From the NCBI GenBank assembly GCA_963972255.1, contig CAXATO010000015.1, forward strand, positions 1 through 64,000: a stretch of DNA of 64,000 nucleotides, written 5' to 3'. Shown one piece after another: positions 16,145 through 26,136 of the stretch. The notes below the pieces were generated by a model that saw only the letters and a list, made by a program, of their open reading frames with translations, did not search any database and was not told the DNA's origin. The translations under genes were made by a program, and so were the position numbers. The DNA comes from UBA1479 sp002706405. GTDB lineage: Bacteria; Pseudomonadota; Alphaproteobacteria; Rhodospirillales; Casp-alpha2. The stretch's first letter is position 1. Each line of letters opens with the position of its first letter.

Positions 16145-16272
16145 GCGTTGATGATTGCCCGGTTGCAAGTCGGTCGCATCAGAAGTTACGTTAGATCGGA
16201 GAGGGAAAGGTTTAACACTTTGAATCTTTCCTGATTTCCTGTGTGGGGGGAACCACAAAGGGAACGCACCAC

Positions 16273-19200
16273 ATGGCCGCTGGTCGTGCCATTCGCCCAA
16301 CGATCGTCGCGTTGATCGGCATCTCGCTGACAGTGGTGCTGGCCGCATCTGCTGGCCTGTTTCAATATTTTCATAACAAGAATGAAAATTATGAGCGGTT
16401 TTCCGCACTTACCAAGGAATTCACGACGCTCGTCAAAGAACGCTTCCAATTGTACCAGTATGGTCTCCGCGGGACGCGCGGCGCGATCATCGCCGGTGGT
16501 CGGATAAATATCCCGCGGAACACCTTTCAGGAATATTTCGTGTCGCGTGAGCAGTTCCAGGAATTTCCCGGCGCCCGCGGTTTCGGGTTCATCGTCAAGA
16601 TATCGAACGAGCAAACGGAGCGGTTTGTCGCGGCGGCGCGTGCGGACGAGTTTCCGTCATTCAGTTTGCGCGAACTTTCCCCGAACGCGGGCGAGCGTTT
16701 CATCATCAAATACATCTATCCGCTCGAGGGCAACGAAGGGGCGACAGGCCTCGATATCGCGTCGGAGAGCAATCGGCGCACCGCCGCAATGAATGCGGCA
16801 CGTAGCGGCGAAACCCAGCTGACCGCACCGATCACGCTGGTACAGGCATCGGGAGAGACCAACCACGGGTTTCTCATTCTGATGCCGATCTACTGGCGGG
16901 CCGATGTGCCGGACGATCCTGAAAAGCGCATCGCGGAAACCGTCGGTTGGACCTATTCGCCCCTCGTCGTCAGCGAGGTTCTGAAGGACCTGGGCCCGCG
17001 TCGGGACGAAATCGCGTTTTCGATTACGGACGTGGCTGACGAGATCGAATTCTATCAGTCACCTCACTTCGACCCCAATATGGGGGCACGGATCAACACT
17101 GAGGTGGAGGTATTCGGACGTCATTGGCGCCTGCGATTTCACCCGCTCCCCCCATTTGCCAAACGATACGCCGGGATAGACCCGGGTATTCTTGCCCTGA
17201 CCCTGGTCTTGCTGGGGGGGCTCGGCACAGTGTCCGCGTTCAATGTTACGCGCAACCGGGTGCGGGCATTGCAGGCCCGGCGGGAAGAAGAGGAACTGGC
17301 CTACAAGATCATCGACGCGACGCCTCAAGCGTTGCTGGTGATTGACGAAACGGGAACCATCATTCGCGCCAATGCTTATTGCGAGCGGGTCTTTGGGCGG
17401 ACGATGTCCGAACTGTTGGGCCATTCCGTCGACGATTTGGTGCCGCCCGACTTGCGGGGGGCGCACAAGGAATTGCGGGAAAGTTACGACTATAAGCCCC
17501 GCGATATGGGAAGCCGCCAGGACCTGGAGGCGGTACGGGGCGATGGGACACGCTTTCCGATCACAGCCCGCTTGGCGCCGTTGTCGATTGGTGATCGCAA
17601 GCTTGTCGTTGCCGGCGTCACCGATATTTCGGCGGAGCGCGAAGCGGTCAAGGTCATGGCGGCCAGCGAACAGCGCTGGCAGGAGATGGCCAATTCCCTG
17701 CCGCAGCTTGTTTGGACCTGCGATGCCTCCGGTTCCTGCGATTTCCTTAGTCAGCAATGGAACGATTACGCGGGCGTTCCCACGGAGCCGCTGTTGGGTG
17801 CGGGCTGGTTGGATTTGATCCATCCGGACGATCGCGCGGACTTGATGGCGGTCTGGCTGAAGTCGGTCGAAACCAAGACCCCGTTCTCTTGCGAGTTCCG
17901 GATCAGGGGGCGTGACGGCGCGTACCGGCTGTTTTTCTCCCGTGCTGACGCGGTCATGGACGGGGAGGGGAATGTCCTGCGTTGGATCGGCTCCAACACG
18001 GATATCGAAGGCCGGCATCAGGCGGAGCTTCAGGTTCGTGCCCTGTTGCAGGACATGGAAGCGCGGGTCGCCACACGCACGGATGAACTGAACACGGCTC
18101 TGCGCGATCTGCGCAACGTGTTGGACAGCGTCCCGTCGCTAATCTCCTATTGGGACCCTCACCAGCGCAACCGGTTTGCCAACAAGGCCCATGAAGACTG
18201 GTTCGGCGTGAGCCCGGAATGGATCCAGGGGCGCCTGGTGTCCGAACTGTTGAGTAAGGACAACTATCAGGAAAGCCTGCCCCACATCGAAGCCGCTCTA
18301 AGGGGAGAGCCGCAATCCTTCGAGCGCGTCATGACCACCGTTCGGGGGGACGTGCGCACCATGCAGGTTCAATACCTGCCGGATGTCACTGATGGGAAAG
18401 TCCTCGGGTATTATGTCGTCGGCTTCGATGTGACGGCGATCAGGGCATCCGAACTTGCGCAGAAGCAGGCGCGTGAAGCCGCCGAGGCGGCAACGCGAGC
18501 GAAGTCGGCTTTCCTGACCTCGATGAGTCATGAATTGCGAACGCCAATGAACTCGATCCTCGGGTTCACCGATCTCCTGATCTCGCAGCACTTCGGCAAG
18601 ATGAACGACAAGCAGTTGGAGCATGCGGGCCTGATTAGAACCAGCGGCCAGCATCTGCTGATCCTGATGGACAGCGTTCTGGAGTTGAGCAAGATCGAAG
18701 CCGGCCGCATCACAATCTCGATCGAACCGGTCAACGTCGTGGCGATCGTGAAATCGGTCATGGCGACCCTCGAGCCCCTGGCCGAGAAATTCGGAGTTGA
18801 AATGCGCTCCGCGAACCTGGGCAACGATGACCAATTCGTAAAAGCCGACATGACGCGCCTGACGCAGGTTCTGATCAATCTTGGATCGAACGCCATCAAG
18901 TACAATCGCCCGGGCGGCTGGGTGGAATTCGCGTGCCAGCCAATTTCGTCGGACCTGTCACGGATCACCGTCAGCGACAACGGCCGCGGCATTCCTCTTG
19001 ATCGCCAAAGCGGCGCCTTTCAGCCTTTCAACCGTCTGGGCGCGGAACAGGGAAAGATCGAAGGAACGGGGATCGGTCTCGCTTTGGTCAAGAACTACGT
19101 CGAACTGATGGGTGGCGAAATTGACTTCGAAAGCATCGAGGGAGAAGGCAGCCGGTTTTGGGTCGACCTGGCATCGGCGGACGCCGGTGAAGGTGCGAGC

Positions 19201-19653
19201 CGCGTAACGAAGCCCGACGCGGTTGCGGAGAAAACGCGACGAATTTCGGGCCTTATGAAAGTTCTGTATGTCGAGGACAACGACATAAACCGGGCGCTGT
19301 TCGAGAACTTCATGGAGATGCTCGACGACGTCGAGTACCTAGAGGCGGAGGATGGAACCTCGGGGCTTGCCATGGCGCGGGAAATGCGCCCGGACGTCAT
19401 TTTCCTGGATATCGACCTGCCGGACATGAGCGGATACGACGTGCTGGCGGAAATCAAATCTGATCCCCAGCTGAAACACATACCGGTCATCGCCCTGACC
19501 GCGAACGCCATGTCGGGTGATGCCGAACGCGGCTTGGACGCGGGCTTCAATGGATATCTGTCGAAACCCTTCAGCCTGGATGAAATCCTTACCACCGTAA
19601 CGGAGCAGCGGGACGCGCTCGAAAGACGATCGCGTCCGCGCGAGAAGGCGTGA
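16273..19653 (+). CDS. CHASE-PAS hybrid sensor histidine kinase
   Basis: 1126-aa inner-membrane hybrid kinase. N-terminal helix (IVALIGISLTVVLAASAGLF), an extracytoplasmic CHASE domain of about 275 residues (RGTRGAIIAGGRINIPRN near its start), a second membrane helix (ILALTLVLLGGLGTVSAF), then three PAS modules (about 350-700; DETGTIIRANAYCERVFG is the first), a HisKA/HATPase core with His753 in SMSHELRTPMNS, and a C-terminal receiver with Asp1046 (FLDIDLPDMSG) and Lys in LSKPFS. CHASE domains commonly sense small organic ligands; the ligand here is unknown. ATG 16273 is preferred to GTG 16243. Confidence 0.9.
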   Translation: MAAGRAIRPTIVALIGISLTVVLAASAGLFQYFHNKNENYERFSALTKEFTTLVKERFQLYQYGLRGTRGAIIAGGRINIPRNTFQEYFVSREQFQEFPGARGFGFIVKISNEQTERFVAAARADEFPSFSLRELSPNAGERFIIKYIYPLEGNEGATGLDIASESNRRTAAMNAARSGETQLTAPITLVQASGETNHGFLILMPIYWRADVPDDPEKRIAETVGWTYSPLVVSEVLKDLGPRRDEIAFSITDVADEIEFYQSPHFDPNMGARINTEVEVFGRHWRLRFHPLPPFAKRYAGIDPGILALTLVLLGGLGTVSAFNVTRNRVRALQARREEEELAYKIIDATPQALLVIDETGTIIRANAYCERVFGRTMSELLGHSVDDLVPPDLRGAHKELRESYDYKPRDMGSRQDLEAVRGDGTRFPITARLAPLSIGDRKLVVAGVTDISAEREAVKVMAASEQRWQEMANSLPQLVWTCDASGSCDFLSQQWNDYAGVPTEPLLGAGWLDLIHPDDRADLMAVWLKSVETKTPFSCEFRIRGRDGAYRLFFSRADAVMDGEGNVLRWIGSNTDIEGRHQAELQVRALLQDMEARVATRTDELNTALRDLRNVLDSVPSLISYWDPHQRNRFANKAHEDWFGVSPEWIQGRLVSELLSKDNYQESLPHIEAALRGEPQSFERVMTTVRGDVRTMQVQYLPDVTDGKVLGYYVVGFDVTAIRASELAQKQAREAAEAATRAKSAFLTSMSHELRTPMNSILGFTDLLISQHFGKMNDKQLEHAGLIRTSGQHLLILMDSVLELSKIEAGRITISIEPVNVVAIVKSVMATLEPLAEKFGVEMRSANLGNDDQFVKADMTRLTQVLINLGSNAIKYNRPGGWVEFACQPISSDLSRITVSDNGRGIPLDRQSGAFQPFNRLGAEQGKIEGTGIGLALVKNYVELMGGEIDFESIEGEGSRFWVDLASADAGEGASRVTKPDAVAEKTRRISGLMKVLYVEDNDINRALFENFMEMLDDVEYLEAEDGTSGLAMAREMRPDVIFLDIDLPDMSGYDVLAEIKSDPQLKHIPVIALTANAMSGDAERGLDAGFNGYLSKPFSLDEILTTVTEQRDALERRSRPREKA

Positions 19654-19684
19654 TCGCCCACATCCGGGCCGTGGCGGCGTTCGC

Positions 19685-20518
19685 TTAGCCCTTCTTGAAG
19701 TGCAGGATGCCCCAGGCGAGATAACCCTTGTCGGCGCCCTCAACCCAATGCTCCAGGCCGCGCAGCATGTTGTCGACGTAAGGTTTGCCCGATAGACGGA
19801 CGATCTCGTCGTAGCGGCTTTTCAGTTCCTCGCCGACCCGGGAGTAATGGGTGCGAAGCTGGCCCAGCATGGGGGCCAGTTGAACTTCCGAGAAGCCACG
19901 CTTGGCGAATTCCGCCCGGTAGAACGCGAAAGATCCCAGGGACGACAGATGAATGCGGTCCAGGATCGGCTGCAACACGCCGTCGGGGACGTCGTCGGCC
20001 TGCATGGGATCGGTGAAGATCACATGACCGCCCGGCGCCAGAACCCGGGAAATCTCGTCGAGAACACGGGGCCGGTCGCCGGAATGGAGGATGGCGTCCT
20101 GCGACCAGACAAGGTCGACGGAGCCGTCCTCGGCGGGAATGTCTTCGAACGAGCCGTGAACCACGTCGATCAAGGCGTTCAGGTTGGTTTCCGCGTTCTT
20201 TTCCCGGTTCAGATCGTTCTGGGTCTCGCTCAGGTTCAGGCAGGTGACGTGGCAGCCATAGTTGCCCGCGAGATAGCGGGCAGAGCCGCCGTATCCGGAA
20301 CCAAGGTCGATGACGCGGGTTTTCTGACCAAGGTCCGGCACTTGCAGGGCCATGGTTTCCACGGTCCGCCGGCTGGCCTGGGCGATGGCTTCGTCGGGGG
20401 TGCTGTAGATGCCGATATGGATGTCCTCACCGCCCCAGACGTTCTTGTAGAAGGCATCGGCTTCCGATGAATCGTAATATTCCTCGGCCTTGCGGACCGC
20501 CTGCGAGCGCCTACTCAT
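19685..20518 (-). CDS. Sarcosine/dimethylglycine N-methyltransferase
   Basis: 277-aa SAM-dependent methyltransferase of the SDMT type: opening SSEADAFYKNVWGGEDIHIG, the SAM motif RVIDLGSGYGGSARYLA, then LVWSQDAILHSGDRPRVLDE and GHVIFTDPMQADDVPDGVLQ. In the glycine-methylation pathway this enzyme carries sarcosine and dimethylglycine to glycine betaine. The start codon overlaps the end of the upstream GSMT gene by 8 bases (ATGAGTAG), so the two are translationally coupled. Acts in the cytoplasm for osmoprotection. Confidence 0.88.
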   Translation of the reverse strand: MSRRSQAVRKAEEYYDSSEADAFYKNVWGGEDIHIGIYSTPDEAIAQASRRTVETMALQVPDLGQKTRVIDLGSGYGGSARYLAGNYGCHVTCLNLSETQNDLNREKNAETNLNALIDVVHGSFEDIPAEDGSVDLVWSQDAILHSGDRPRVLDEISRVLAPGGHVIFTDPMQADDVPDGVLQPILDRIHLSSLGSFAFYRAEFAKRGFSEVQLAPMLGQLRTHYSRVGEELKSRYDEIVRLSGKPYVDNMLRGLEHWVEGADKGYLAWGILHFKKG

Positions 20519-21317
20519 GATAATTCTTCTCCGCGACATGGACGAAAAAGTCCGGGTCGTTTTCCTGATAGGTTTCCTGGAAGTCGCCGTAGGTCTTGAT
20601 CTTCTGGAAGCCGACGTCCGTCAGAAGCTTGCGCGTATAGGCCTTGCGCAGAGGGAACATATTCAGGTGGAACTGCGAGCCGTCGGGGAACGAATAGCGG
20701 AACCGGGCCAGGCCTTCGTCGATATGTTCCGGTTCGGCCGTCACCTGGTCGCCGCAGTAGTAGTATTTGTGCTTCGACGAAAAGCCGTGATCGAGCATGC
20801 CGTCATAGTTGCGCTGATCAATGATCAGGATGCCGTCCCATTTCAGGGCGGCATAGAATTCGGCCAGCGCCCGGCGGCGGTCATTTTCGTCGAACAGATG
20901 GGTGAACGAATTGCCCAGGCAGATGATGGCGTCGAACTTGCCGTGCACGTCCTTGTTCAGCCAACGCCAGTCGGCATGGGCCGTGTGCAGCACCAAGCCG
21001 CGGCCGCGGGCGTTGTCGAACGCCTTGCTCAGCATCTCCGCGTTGCCGTCGGCGCTGGTTACGTCGAAGCCGGCTTTCAGCAGCTGCACGGAATGAAAGC
21101 CCGTGCCCGTGGCGGCGTCGAGCACGCGATGCTTGCCGCGGGCCTTGAGAATATCGATGAAGAACCGTCCTTCGCTTTCGGCCCGGGCGTCCCAGTCAAT
21201 CAGTTCGTCCCATTTCTCGACGAACGACTGGACGTACTCCCGCTGGTAATGATCTGTTTTGCGGGTTTCCAGCGGGTTGTCGCCGAAATCCTGATGTTCT
21301 TGATTGATGTCGTCCAT
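20511..21317 (-). CDS. Glycine/sarcosine N-methyltransferase
   Basis: 268-aa SAM methyltransferase of the GSMT type: FVEKWDELIDWDARAESEG, motif I VLDAATGTGFHSVQLLKAGFDV, then AIICLGNSFTHLFDENDRR and IDQRNYDGMLDHG, all diagnostic of glycine/sarcosine methyltransferases of halotolerant bacteria. It converts glycine to sarcosine and dimethylglycine. With the downstream SDMT it provides complete synthesis of glycine betaine from glycine, without choline. Ribosome site GAGGAGGA lies just upstream of ATG 21317. Confidence 0.92.
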   Translation of the reverse strand: MDDINQEHQDFGDNPLETRKTDHYQREYVQSFVEKWDELIDWDARAESEGRFFIDILKARGKHRVLDAATGTGFHSVQLLKAGFDVTSADGNAEMLSKAFDNARGRGLVLHTAHADWRWLNKDVHGKFDAIICLGNSFTHLFDENDRRRALAEFYAALKWDGILIIDQRNYDGMLDHGFSSKHKYYYCGDQVTAEPEHIDEGLARFRYSFPDGSQFHLNMFPLRKAYTRKLLTDVGFQKIKTYGDFQETYQENDPDFFVHVAEKNYHE

Positions 21318-21797
21318 CGTTCCTCCTCAAAGGCGTCATAGTGGGTCGTCGGCAGCCGGGACTCAGCGGCGCACGTCGACGGGCGGACCCGAATGGGCCC
21401 GCACGGGTGGTCCACAGTACGGCGCAACTCGGGGCGACAAGGCCCGACCGTACCGAAGCGATCTGTTTTTATTTGGCGGTTGAAAGGACCCAGAACCCAG
21501 TCCGCGTGACTGCGGGAGGTGATCCGAAAGACGCGTTTTCCTATTGTCGTTACCCACCCCAAAGGGGGTAGCGAGACCAGTGCGATCCCGACGCGTCCAC
21601 CGCCAGGACGGCAAGATTTCATGCCCAGCCGGCCTCTGCCTTTGCAGGCAAACGCCAGCATGCCGCCCACGGGCAAGAGCCCAAAGGTAACAGCCGGAGC
21701 GCACCGGATCAACCGGACCCCTGGATTAAGCCGGTTTGCCGGGCTGACGGGTATCCGGAAGCCCGGATCGGCGGGGCATACGGAGGATGATGAATAC
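21318..21797. other. 480-bp non-coding region upstream of betaine genes
   Basis: No credible ORF. It should hold the GSMT promoter and the 3' end of the glucan-synthase transcript. Seen: a GC hairpin ATCCGG/CCGGAT at about 21755-21770 that may end the glucan gene, a CCCC-AAA-GGGG hairpin at 21557-21568, and several GC-rich partial inverted repeats. The length is unusual for this compact genome and suits an osmotically regulated leader, but I recognise no known riboswitch in it. Confidence 0.45.
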
Positions 21798-24410
21798 TTA
21801 CGCCGCGGCCTGATTGGCGGTTCCGCCGACACCGGCGGCCGGATCGCGGCCATTCCCGGCGGCTTTGTTATGGGCCAGGCGCGCGGAGTCGCGGCGTTCC
21901 AGGATGTACATGGCGGTCGCCGCCAGGAACGGCAAGCTTTGAACCAGCAGGGTGCCCGCGAACAGGTAGAGCTCGATGATCCCGCTGGTGTTGACCGCGA
22001 ACAGGGCGGCCGAGCTGGCCATGAGGGCGACGCCGATGCGGGTCTCCGTGCGCGCGGGCGACACGGGGGCTGCCTTGGTTGTCTGGGCCTTGCCCTTCTG
22101 GGTGACCCGGAAAGGCAGGTCCGGAACCTTGATGCCGTCATAAATGGCGCGCGCCACGGTCCACTGCAGGCTGGCCGCGGCCAGGGCAGCTCCGGCGATG
22201 CGGGCCGGGCCTATCTTGACCCGCGCCATGTAAAGCAGCACGCAATGCAGCAGCCCGGCACCGAAGGCAGCCAGGATCGGCAGGGTGAAAGGGATCGGCG
22301 GCAGCATCACACCGACGAACAGGATGAACGGCACCCAGGCCAGGTTGACCACGGCGGCGAGTGCGCCCACGGCGTCGGACAGCCAGTGCAGCCAGCCGGT
22401 GATGTAGTGGACCTTCTGGCCCCGGGTCAGGGTCCTGGCTCCCGGCAGCATGTGACGCCAGTGCTTGAAGAAAATCTGCACGGCGCCGTAGGCCCAGCGA
22501 TGGCGCTGTGTCTTGAACGCGCGGTAGGTGTCCGGCAGCAGGCCCCAGCCATAGCGTCGGCGCGTGTAATGGGCGTGATATCCCGCCTCGAACAGGCGCA
22601 GGCCCAGTTCCGTGTCCTCGGTGATGGTGTCCGGCGACCAGCCGCCGACGGCGTCGAAGGCGGCGCGGCGGACCAGCAGCATCGTGCCGTGGGCGATGAT
22701 CGCGTCGGCCTCGTTGCGTTGAACCATGCCGATGTCAAAGAAGCCCGTGTACTCGGCGTTCATGCAGCGCGCCAGCAGAGAGCGTTCGCCGTCGCGGTGG
22801 TCCTGGGGAGCCTGGACCATTGCCACCTTGGGGTCGGCGAAGGCGGGGACCAAGTCGCGCAGCCATTTGGGGGCGACCACATAGTCTGCGTCGAGCACGG
22901 CGAGAATTTCCGCGTCCGGGGCGACATGGGGCATGGCGGCGGTCAGGGCGCCCGCCTTGAAGCCCGCGACCTTGGGGAAATTGAGAAACTTGAAGTGCGG
23001 GCCCAGCTTTATGCAATGGGCCTGCACGGGCCGCCACAGACTTTCGTCGTCCGTGTTGTTGATGATCACAACGACCTCGAAATCCGGATAATCCAGGCGG
23101 GCACAGGAATTCAGGGTCTCGATCAGCATGTTCGGGTTTTCCCGGTAGGCGGGGATCTGGATCGATACCTTGGGCAGGGGGGCATCCGCCGGCGCGTCCT
23201 CGGCCCGCCACAGGCGTTTGGGGCGGGGGCCCAGGGTCACCTCGGCGACCTCGTCCAGCTTGCCCAGGGTCACCAAGGTCAGCGGGAGCATCAGCACCAT
23301 GCCCAGGCCCCAGGCGACGGCGGACCCCACATTGAGATAGTTCTCGAAGGGATAGAGCAGCGCCACCGCCACGGCGGCGGAAAGCGCGTTGGCGGCAATC
23401 GCCATGGCCAGGGCATGGCCGAAGGTCGGCCGCCGCGTCATCAGCCACAATCCGGTCATCACGGCGCCGAGGATCAGGGCCAGGATGCCGCGCCGCCATT
23501 GTTCGGGCTGCTCGACAACGCCGGCCAGAGAGAACTTGGCATTTCCGTCATGGTCGAAGACGCCCCAATAGGGGCCGACGCTTCCTTCCATGGTCTTCCA
23601 CGGCTGGTCGAAGGCTTCCATCAGGTTGTAGCCGATGCCGTTGCGCGATGCCTCGGCCACGAACTGGCGGATGATGGTGGCCTGGGTCATGGGGTCGGGC
23701 CCGGCATCGCGATTGCGATAGCCGCGCGACGGCCAGCCGAATTCGGCGATGATCGCGTCCTTACCAGGGAAGGTGGCGAGCACCTCGCGGTAGCGCTCAA
23801 AGGCATAGGAAACGGCATTCTGCGCGCCGACGGCTTCCCAATAGGGCAGCACGTGGACCGACATGAAATCGACCTCATCGACCAGGTCGGGATGGGTAAG
23901 CCAGCGGTCCCAGGTTTCACCGGTGGTCACCGGCACGGGCACGCGGGTGCGGACCTCGCGGATGATGGTGATCAGTTCTTCCAGCGTCAGGTCTTCGCGC
24001 AGCAGGGTTTCGTTGCCCACGAACACGGCACGGATGTTGGAATACTTGCGGACCAGGGTAACCGCCGTCTCGATCTCCCGCCGATTGGAGGCGGCGTCGC
24101 GGCCCAGCCAGATGCCGAGCATGACCTCGATCCCGCGTTCCTTGGCAAGGGCCGGAACCTGGGCCTGGATACCGCTGACCGTATAGGTGCGCACCGACCG
24201 GGAGACCGGCTTGATGACGTCGAGGGCCCGGGCCAATTCGCGCAGCGTCGCCGACCGCCCGAACCAGGCTTCGCGCGGGGCGCCGATGTTGAAGGACATG
24301 GACTGCACTTTGCCGGTCACGTCCGGCAGGACGACCGTTTCCAGCGTCGTGGCCCAGGCCAGACCGTGCAGGACAGCGGCGATCAGGGCCGCCGCGAGGA
24401 TATTCTTCAT
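21798..24410 (-). CDS. GH17-GT2 fusion, cyclic beta-glucan synthase (NdvB-like)
   Basis: 870-aa membrane enzyme. N-terminal signal/anchor, then a GH17-type domain (about 25-300; FVGNETLLRE and IIAEFGWPSRG contain the expected acid residues), several membrane helices, a processive GT2 domain (about 410-650) with LDADYVV, TEDTELGLRLF and QRHRWAYGA, and C-terminal membrane helices. This is the arrangement of Bradyrhizobium NdvB-type proteins making periplasmic beta-1,3/1,6-glucans. These glucans are osmoregulated and support adaptation to low osmolarity. It precedes the betaine genes on the same strand. Confidence 0.85.
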   Translation of the reverse strand: MKNILAAALIAAVLHGLAWATTLETVVLPDVTGKVQSMSFNIGAPREAWFGRSATLRELARALDVIKPVSRSVRTYTVSGIQAQVPALAKERGIEVMLGIWLGRDAASNRREIETAVTLVRKYSNIRAVFVGNETLLREDLTLEELITIIREVRTRVPVPVTTGETWDRWLTHPDLVDEVDFMSVHVLPYWEAVGAQNAVSYAFERYREVLATFPGKDAIIAEFGWPSRGYRNRDAGPDPMTQATIIRQFVAEASRNGIGYNLMEAFDQPWKTMEGSVGPYWGVFDHDGNAKFSLAGVVEQPEQWRRGILALILGAVMTGLWLMTRRPTFGHALAMAIAANALSAAVAVALLYPFENYLNVGSAVAWGLGMVLMLPLTLVTLGKLDEVAEVTLGPRPKRLWRAEDAPADAPLPKVSIQIPAYRENPNMLIETLNSCARLDYPDFEVVVIINNTDDESLWRPVQAHCIKLGPHFKFLNFPKVAGFKAGALTAAMPHVAPDAEILAVLDADYVVAPKWLRDLVPAFADPKVAMVQAPQDHRDGERSLLARCMNAEYTGFFDIGMVQRNEADAIIAHGTMLLVRRAAFDAVGGWSPDTITEDTELGLRLFEAGYHAHYTRRRYGWGLLPDTYRAFKTQRHRWAYGAVQIFFKHWRHMLPGARTLTRGQKVHYITGWLHWLSDAVGALAAVVNLAWVPFILFVGVMLPPIPFTLPILAAFGAGLLHCVLLYMARVKIGPARIAGAALAAASLQWTVARAIYDGIKVPDLPFRVTQKGKAQTTKAAPVSPARTETRIGVALMASSAALFAVNTSGIIELYLFAGTLLVQSLPFLAATAMYILERRDSARLAHNKAAGNGRDPAAGVGGTANQAAA

Positions 24411-24628
24411 CTAATTTCAGGCACCCAAGAGCGGTACCGTTGCCGGACCACTTCACGCGGCGCTTCCGGGCCGCACGGACAGAACGACGAATACTTAAAG
24501 GCGCGCTGAACCCCGCGCAGGGGGTGGGGGACACGGTCGAATATCTGGCCGCCACGGCGCAGACATTGCGCCAGTTTGCACCCGCGAACAAGAGGCAGAA
24601 TTGACAATTTTGCCGTCGATCAGAGCCC

Positions 24629-24643
24629 CCCGCCGAAAGCGGG
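24629..24643 (-). terminator. Short GC hairpin after the MmgE/PrpD gene
   Basis: CCCGC and GCGGG arms around a CGAAA loop, 11 bases beyond the stop of the minus-strand gene at 24655. No T tract, so this is a weak call as a terminator. The remaining bases 24411-24628 show no gene. Confidence 0.35.
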
Positions 24644-24654
24644 AAACAGGGTCT

Positions 24655-26055
24655 TTATTCACCCGTTTCCATGAGCTTGACCATGTTCGGGACGCTGTCT
24701 GTCCGCTCCAGGGACATCAGCCCGTCGAACAGCGGATGCAGGCGGTCGGCGGGCAGGGCGCGGCTGGCGCAATCCTCGAACTTTTCCCACAGCTCGTCCC
24801 GCGTCATGGTGTTGTCGCCGCTGCGCCCGATGAGGTTCGACACGGTTTCCGTGAGCTTGCGCCCGTCTTTCAGGGTGACGATGACTTCCGCCCCCCAATT
24901 GTCCTTGTCGTCGCCGTCCAGGTCCGGATGGGGCCGGGCGGTGGTGACGGCGAGCAGGCGCCTCACGGCGTCCTCGCGGAACGCGTCGCCTTCGAAATCC
25001 TTCAGCTTCACCGTGCCGTCCAACAGCGTGCGTGCGACCGCGTATTGGACCGAGAACTTGGCCTCCAATTCGCTGTCGGGCAGGGGCGTGTTGGTGTGCC
25101 GGAGACGCCGCTGGTGCGGCATGATCTCGATGCCCGCCACGGCCTCGGCCGGAATGTCGTGCTTGCCGGCCAGGCGCTGCATGGCGGTGATGCATTGATG
25201 GGTCGATCCGCAGCAGGGGAACTGCTTGATGGCCAGATCCTCGGCCTCGATCTCCCAGGGGCCGTTGTCCCAGCCGTCGAGCAGACGCTCGGCGGCATAG
25301 GTGTCCGCCCCGTTGAATACCTCGAAGAAGCCTTGATGGTGTTCCATGGCCGCCGGATTGGCGTCATGGCCCTGTTCGGCCAGCAGCACCGCGAGCACGC
25401 CGGACCGGGCCGAATGGCCGACATGCAGCGGCTTGGTCATTGTCCCGAAGTTGGCTTTCAGGCCGCTGGCCAGAGACGCGGCCATGGCCAGCGCCATGGT
25501 CGTCTGTTCCGTGGACAGACCGATCAGCCGCGCCGCGCTTGCGACGGTACCGAAGATGCCGAGAGTCGCCGTCGGGTGCCAGCCCTTGTCGTAGTGATGG
25601 GGATGGACCGCGCGGGCAAGGCGCATTTCCGCCTCCAGTCCCACGGCATAGGCGGTGATCAGGCTTTGGCCTGAAAGGCCGCGGTCCTCGGCCAGTGCGA
25701 ACAGAGGCGCGACCAGGGGTACGGACTGGTGGCCGCCGAACACGGACGAGAAATCGTCGAAATCCAGCGCGTGCGATGCGATGCCGTTGACGAAGGCGGC
25801 GTCAAGCGCGCTGGTCCGCCGGCCTGTGCCGAATACAAGCGACGCCCCCGGCGCCGTGGCGATGCCCGGGGTGCGCAAGGCGATCTGCGTACAGTCCTCG
25901 GGCAGACCGGCCAGGGTCACGCCGATGGTATCGGTGATGCCCAGCTTGGCCAGCCACAGGCCCTTTTCGGAAATCACTTTGGGGTCGTACTTGACGATAC
26001 GGTCGGCCAAGCGCGTCAGCACCGCCCGCTGGTCGGTTGCGGAAATCGTGTTCAT
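24655..26055 (-). CDS. MmgE/PrpD family protein
   Basis: 466-aa cytoplasmic protein of the 2-methylcitrate dehydratase/cis-aconitate decarboxylase/iminodisuccinate epimerase superfamily. Family marks: FVNGIASHALDFDDF near residue 90, GWHPTATLGIFGTVASAARL, KPLHVGHSARSGVLAVLLAEQG, and a C-terminal EVIVTLKDGR domain. No other methylcitrate-cycle gene (prpB, prpC) is near, so its substrate is uncertain. A GntR-type palindrome lies 54 bases upstream. ATG 26055 follows GAGGGATGAGG. Confidence 0.85.
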   Translation of the reverse strand: MNTISATDQRAVLTRLADRIVKYDPKVISEKGLWLAKLGITDTIGVTLAGLPEDCTQIALRTPGIATAPGASLVFGTGRRTSALDAAFVNGIASHALDFDDFSSVFGGHQSVPLVAPLFALAEDRGLSGQSLITAYAVGLEAEMRLARAVHPHHYDKGWHPTATLGIFGTVASAARLIGLSTEQTTMALAMAASLASGLKANFGTMTKPLHVGHSARSGVLAVLLAEQGHDANPAAMEHHQGFFEVFNGADTYAAERLLDGWDNGPWEIEAEDLAIKQFPCCGSTHQCITAMQRLAGKHDIPAEAVAGIEIMPHQRRLRHTNTPLPDSELEAKFSVQYAVARTLLDGTVKLKDFEGDAFREDAVRRLLAVTTARPHPDLDGDDKDNWGAEVIVTLKDGRKLTETVSNLIGRSGDNTMTRDELWEKFEDCASRALPADRLHPLFDGLMSLERTDSVPNMVKLMETGE

Positions 26056-26101
26056 GAATGCCTCATCCCTTTATCGCCGGACCTTGCGGTCCGTGCGCCT
26101 C

Positions 26102-26125
26102 CCTTGATTGTATACAATATCAAGG
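26102..26125. promoter_or_regulatory. GntR-type operator palindrome
   Basis: The sequence contains ATTGTATACAAT (26107-26118), nested in a slightly offset outer repeat CCTTGAT/ATCAAGG. TTGTATACAA-type palindromes are typical operators of the FadR subfamily of GntR regulators. It lies in the promoter position for the MmgE/PrpD gene and after the metA stop. No GntR gene is in this window. Confidence 0.6.
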
Positions 26126-26136
26126 ACGGGTCGGCG

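Noticed and set aside
21519..24509. A 996-codon open frame on the plus strand
   Set aside because: It runs opposite the glucan synthase with His/Gly/Arg/Gln-rich text and no ribosome site or recognised domain, a typical GC-rich shadow.
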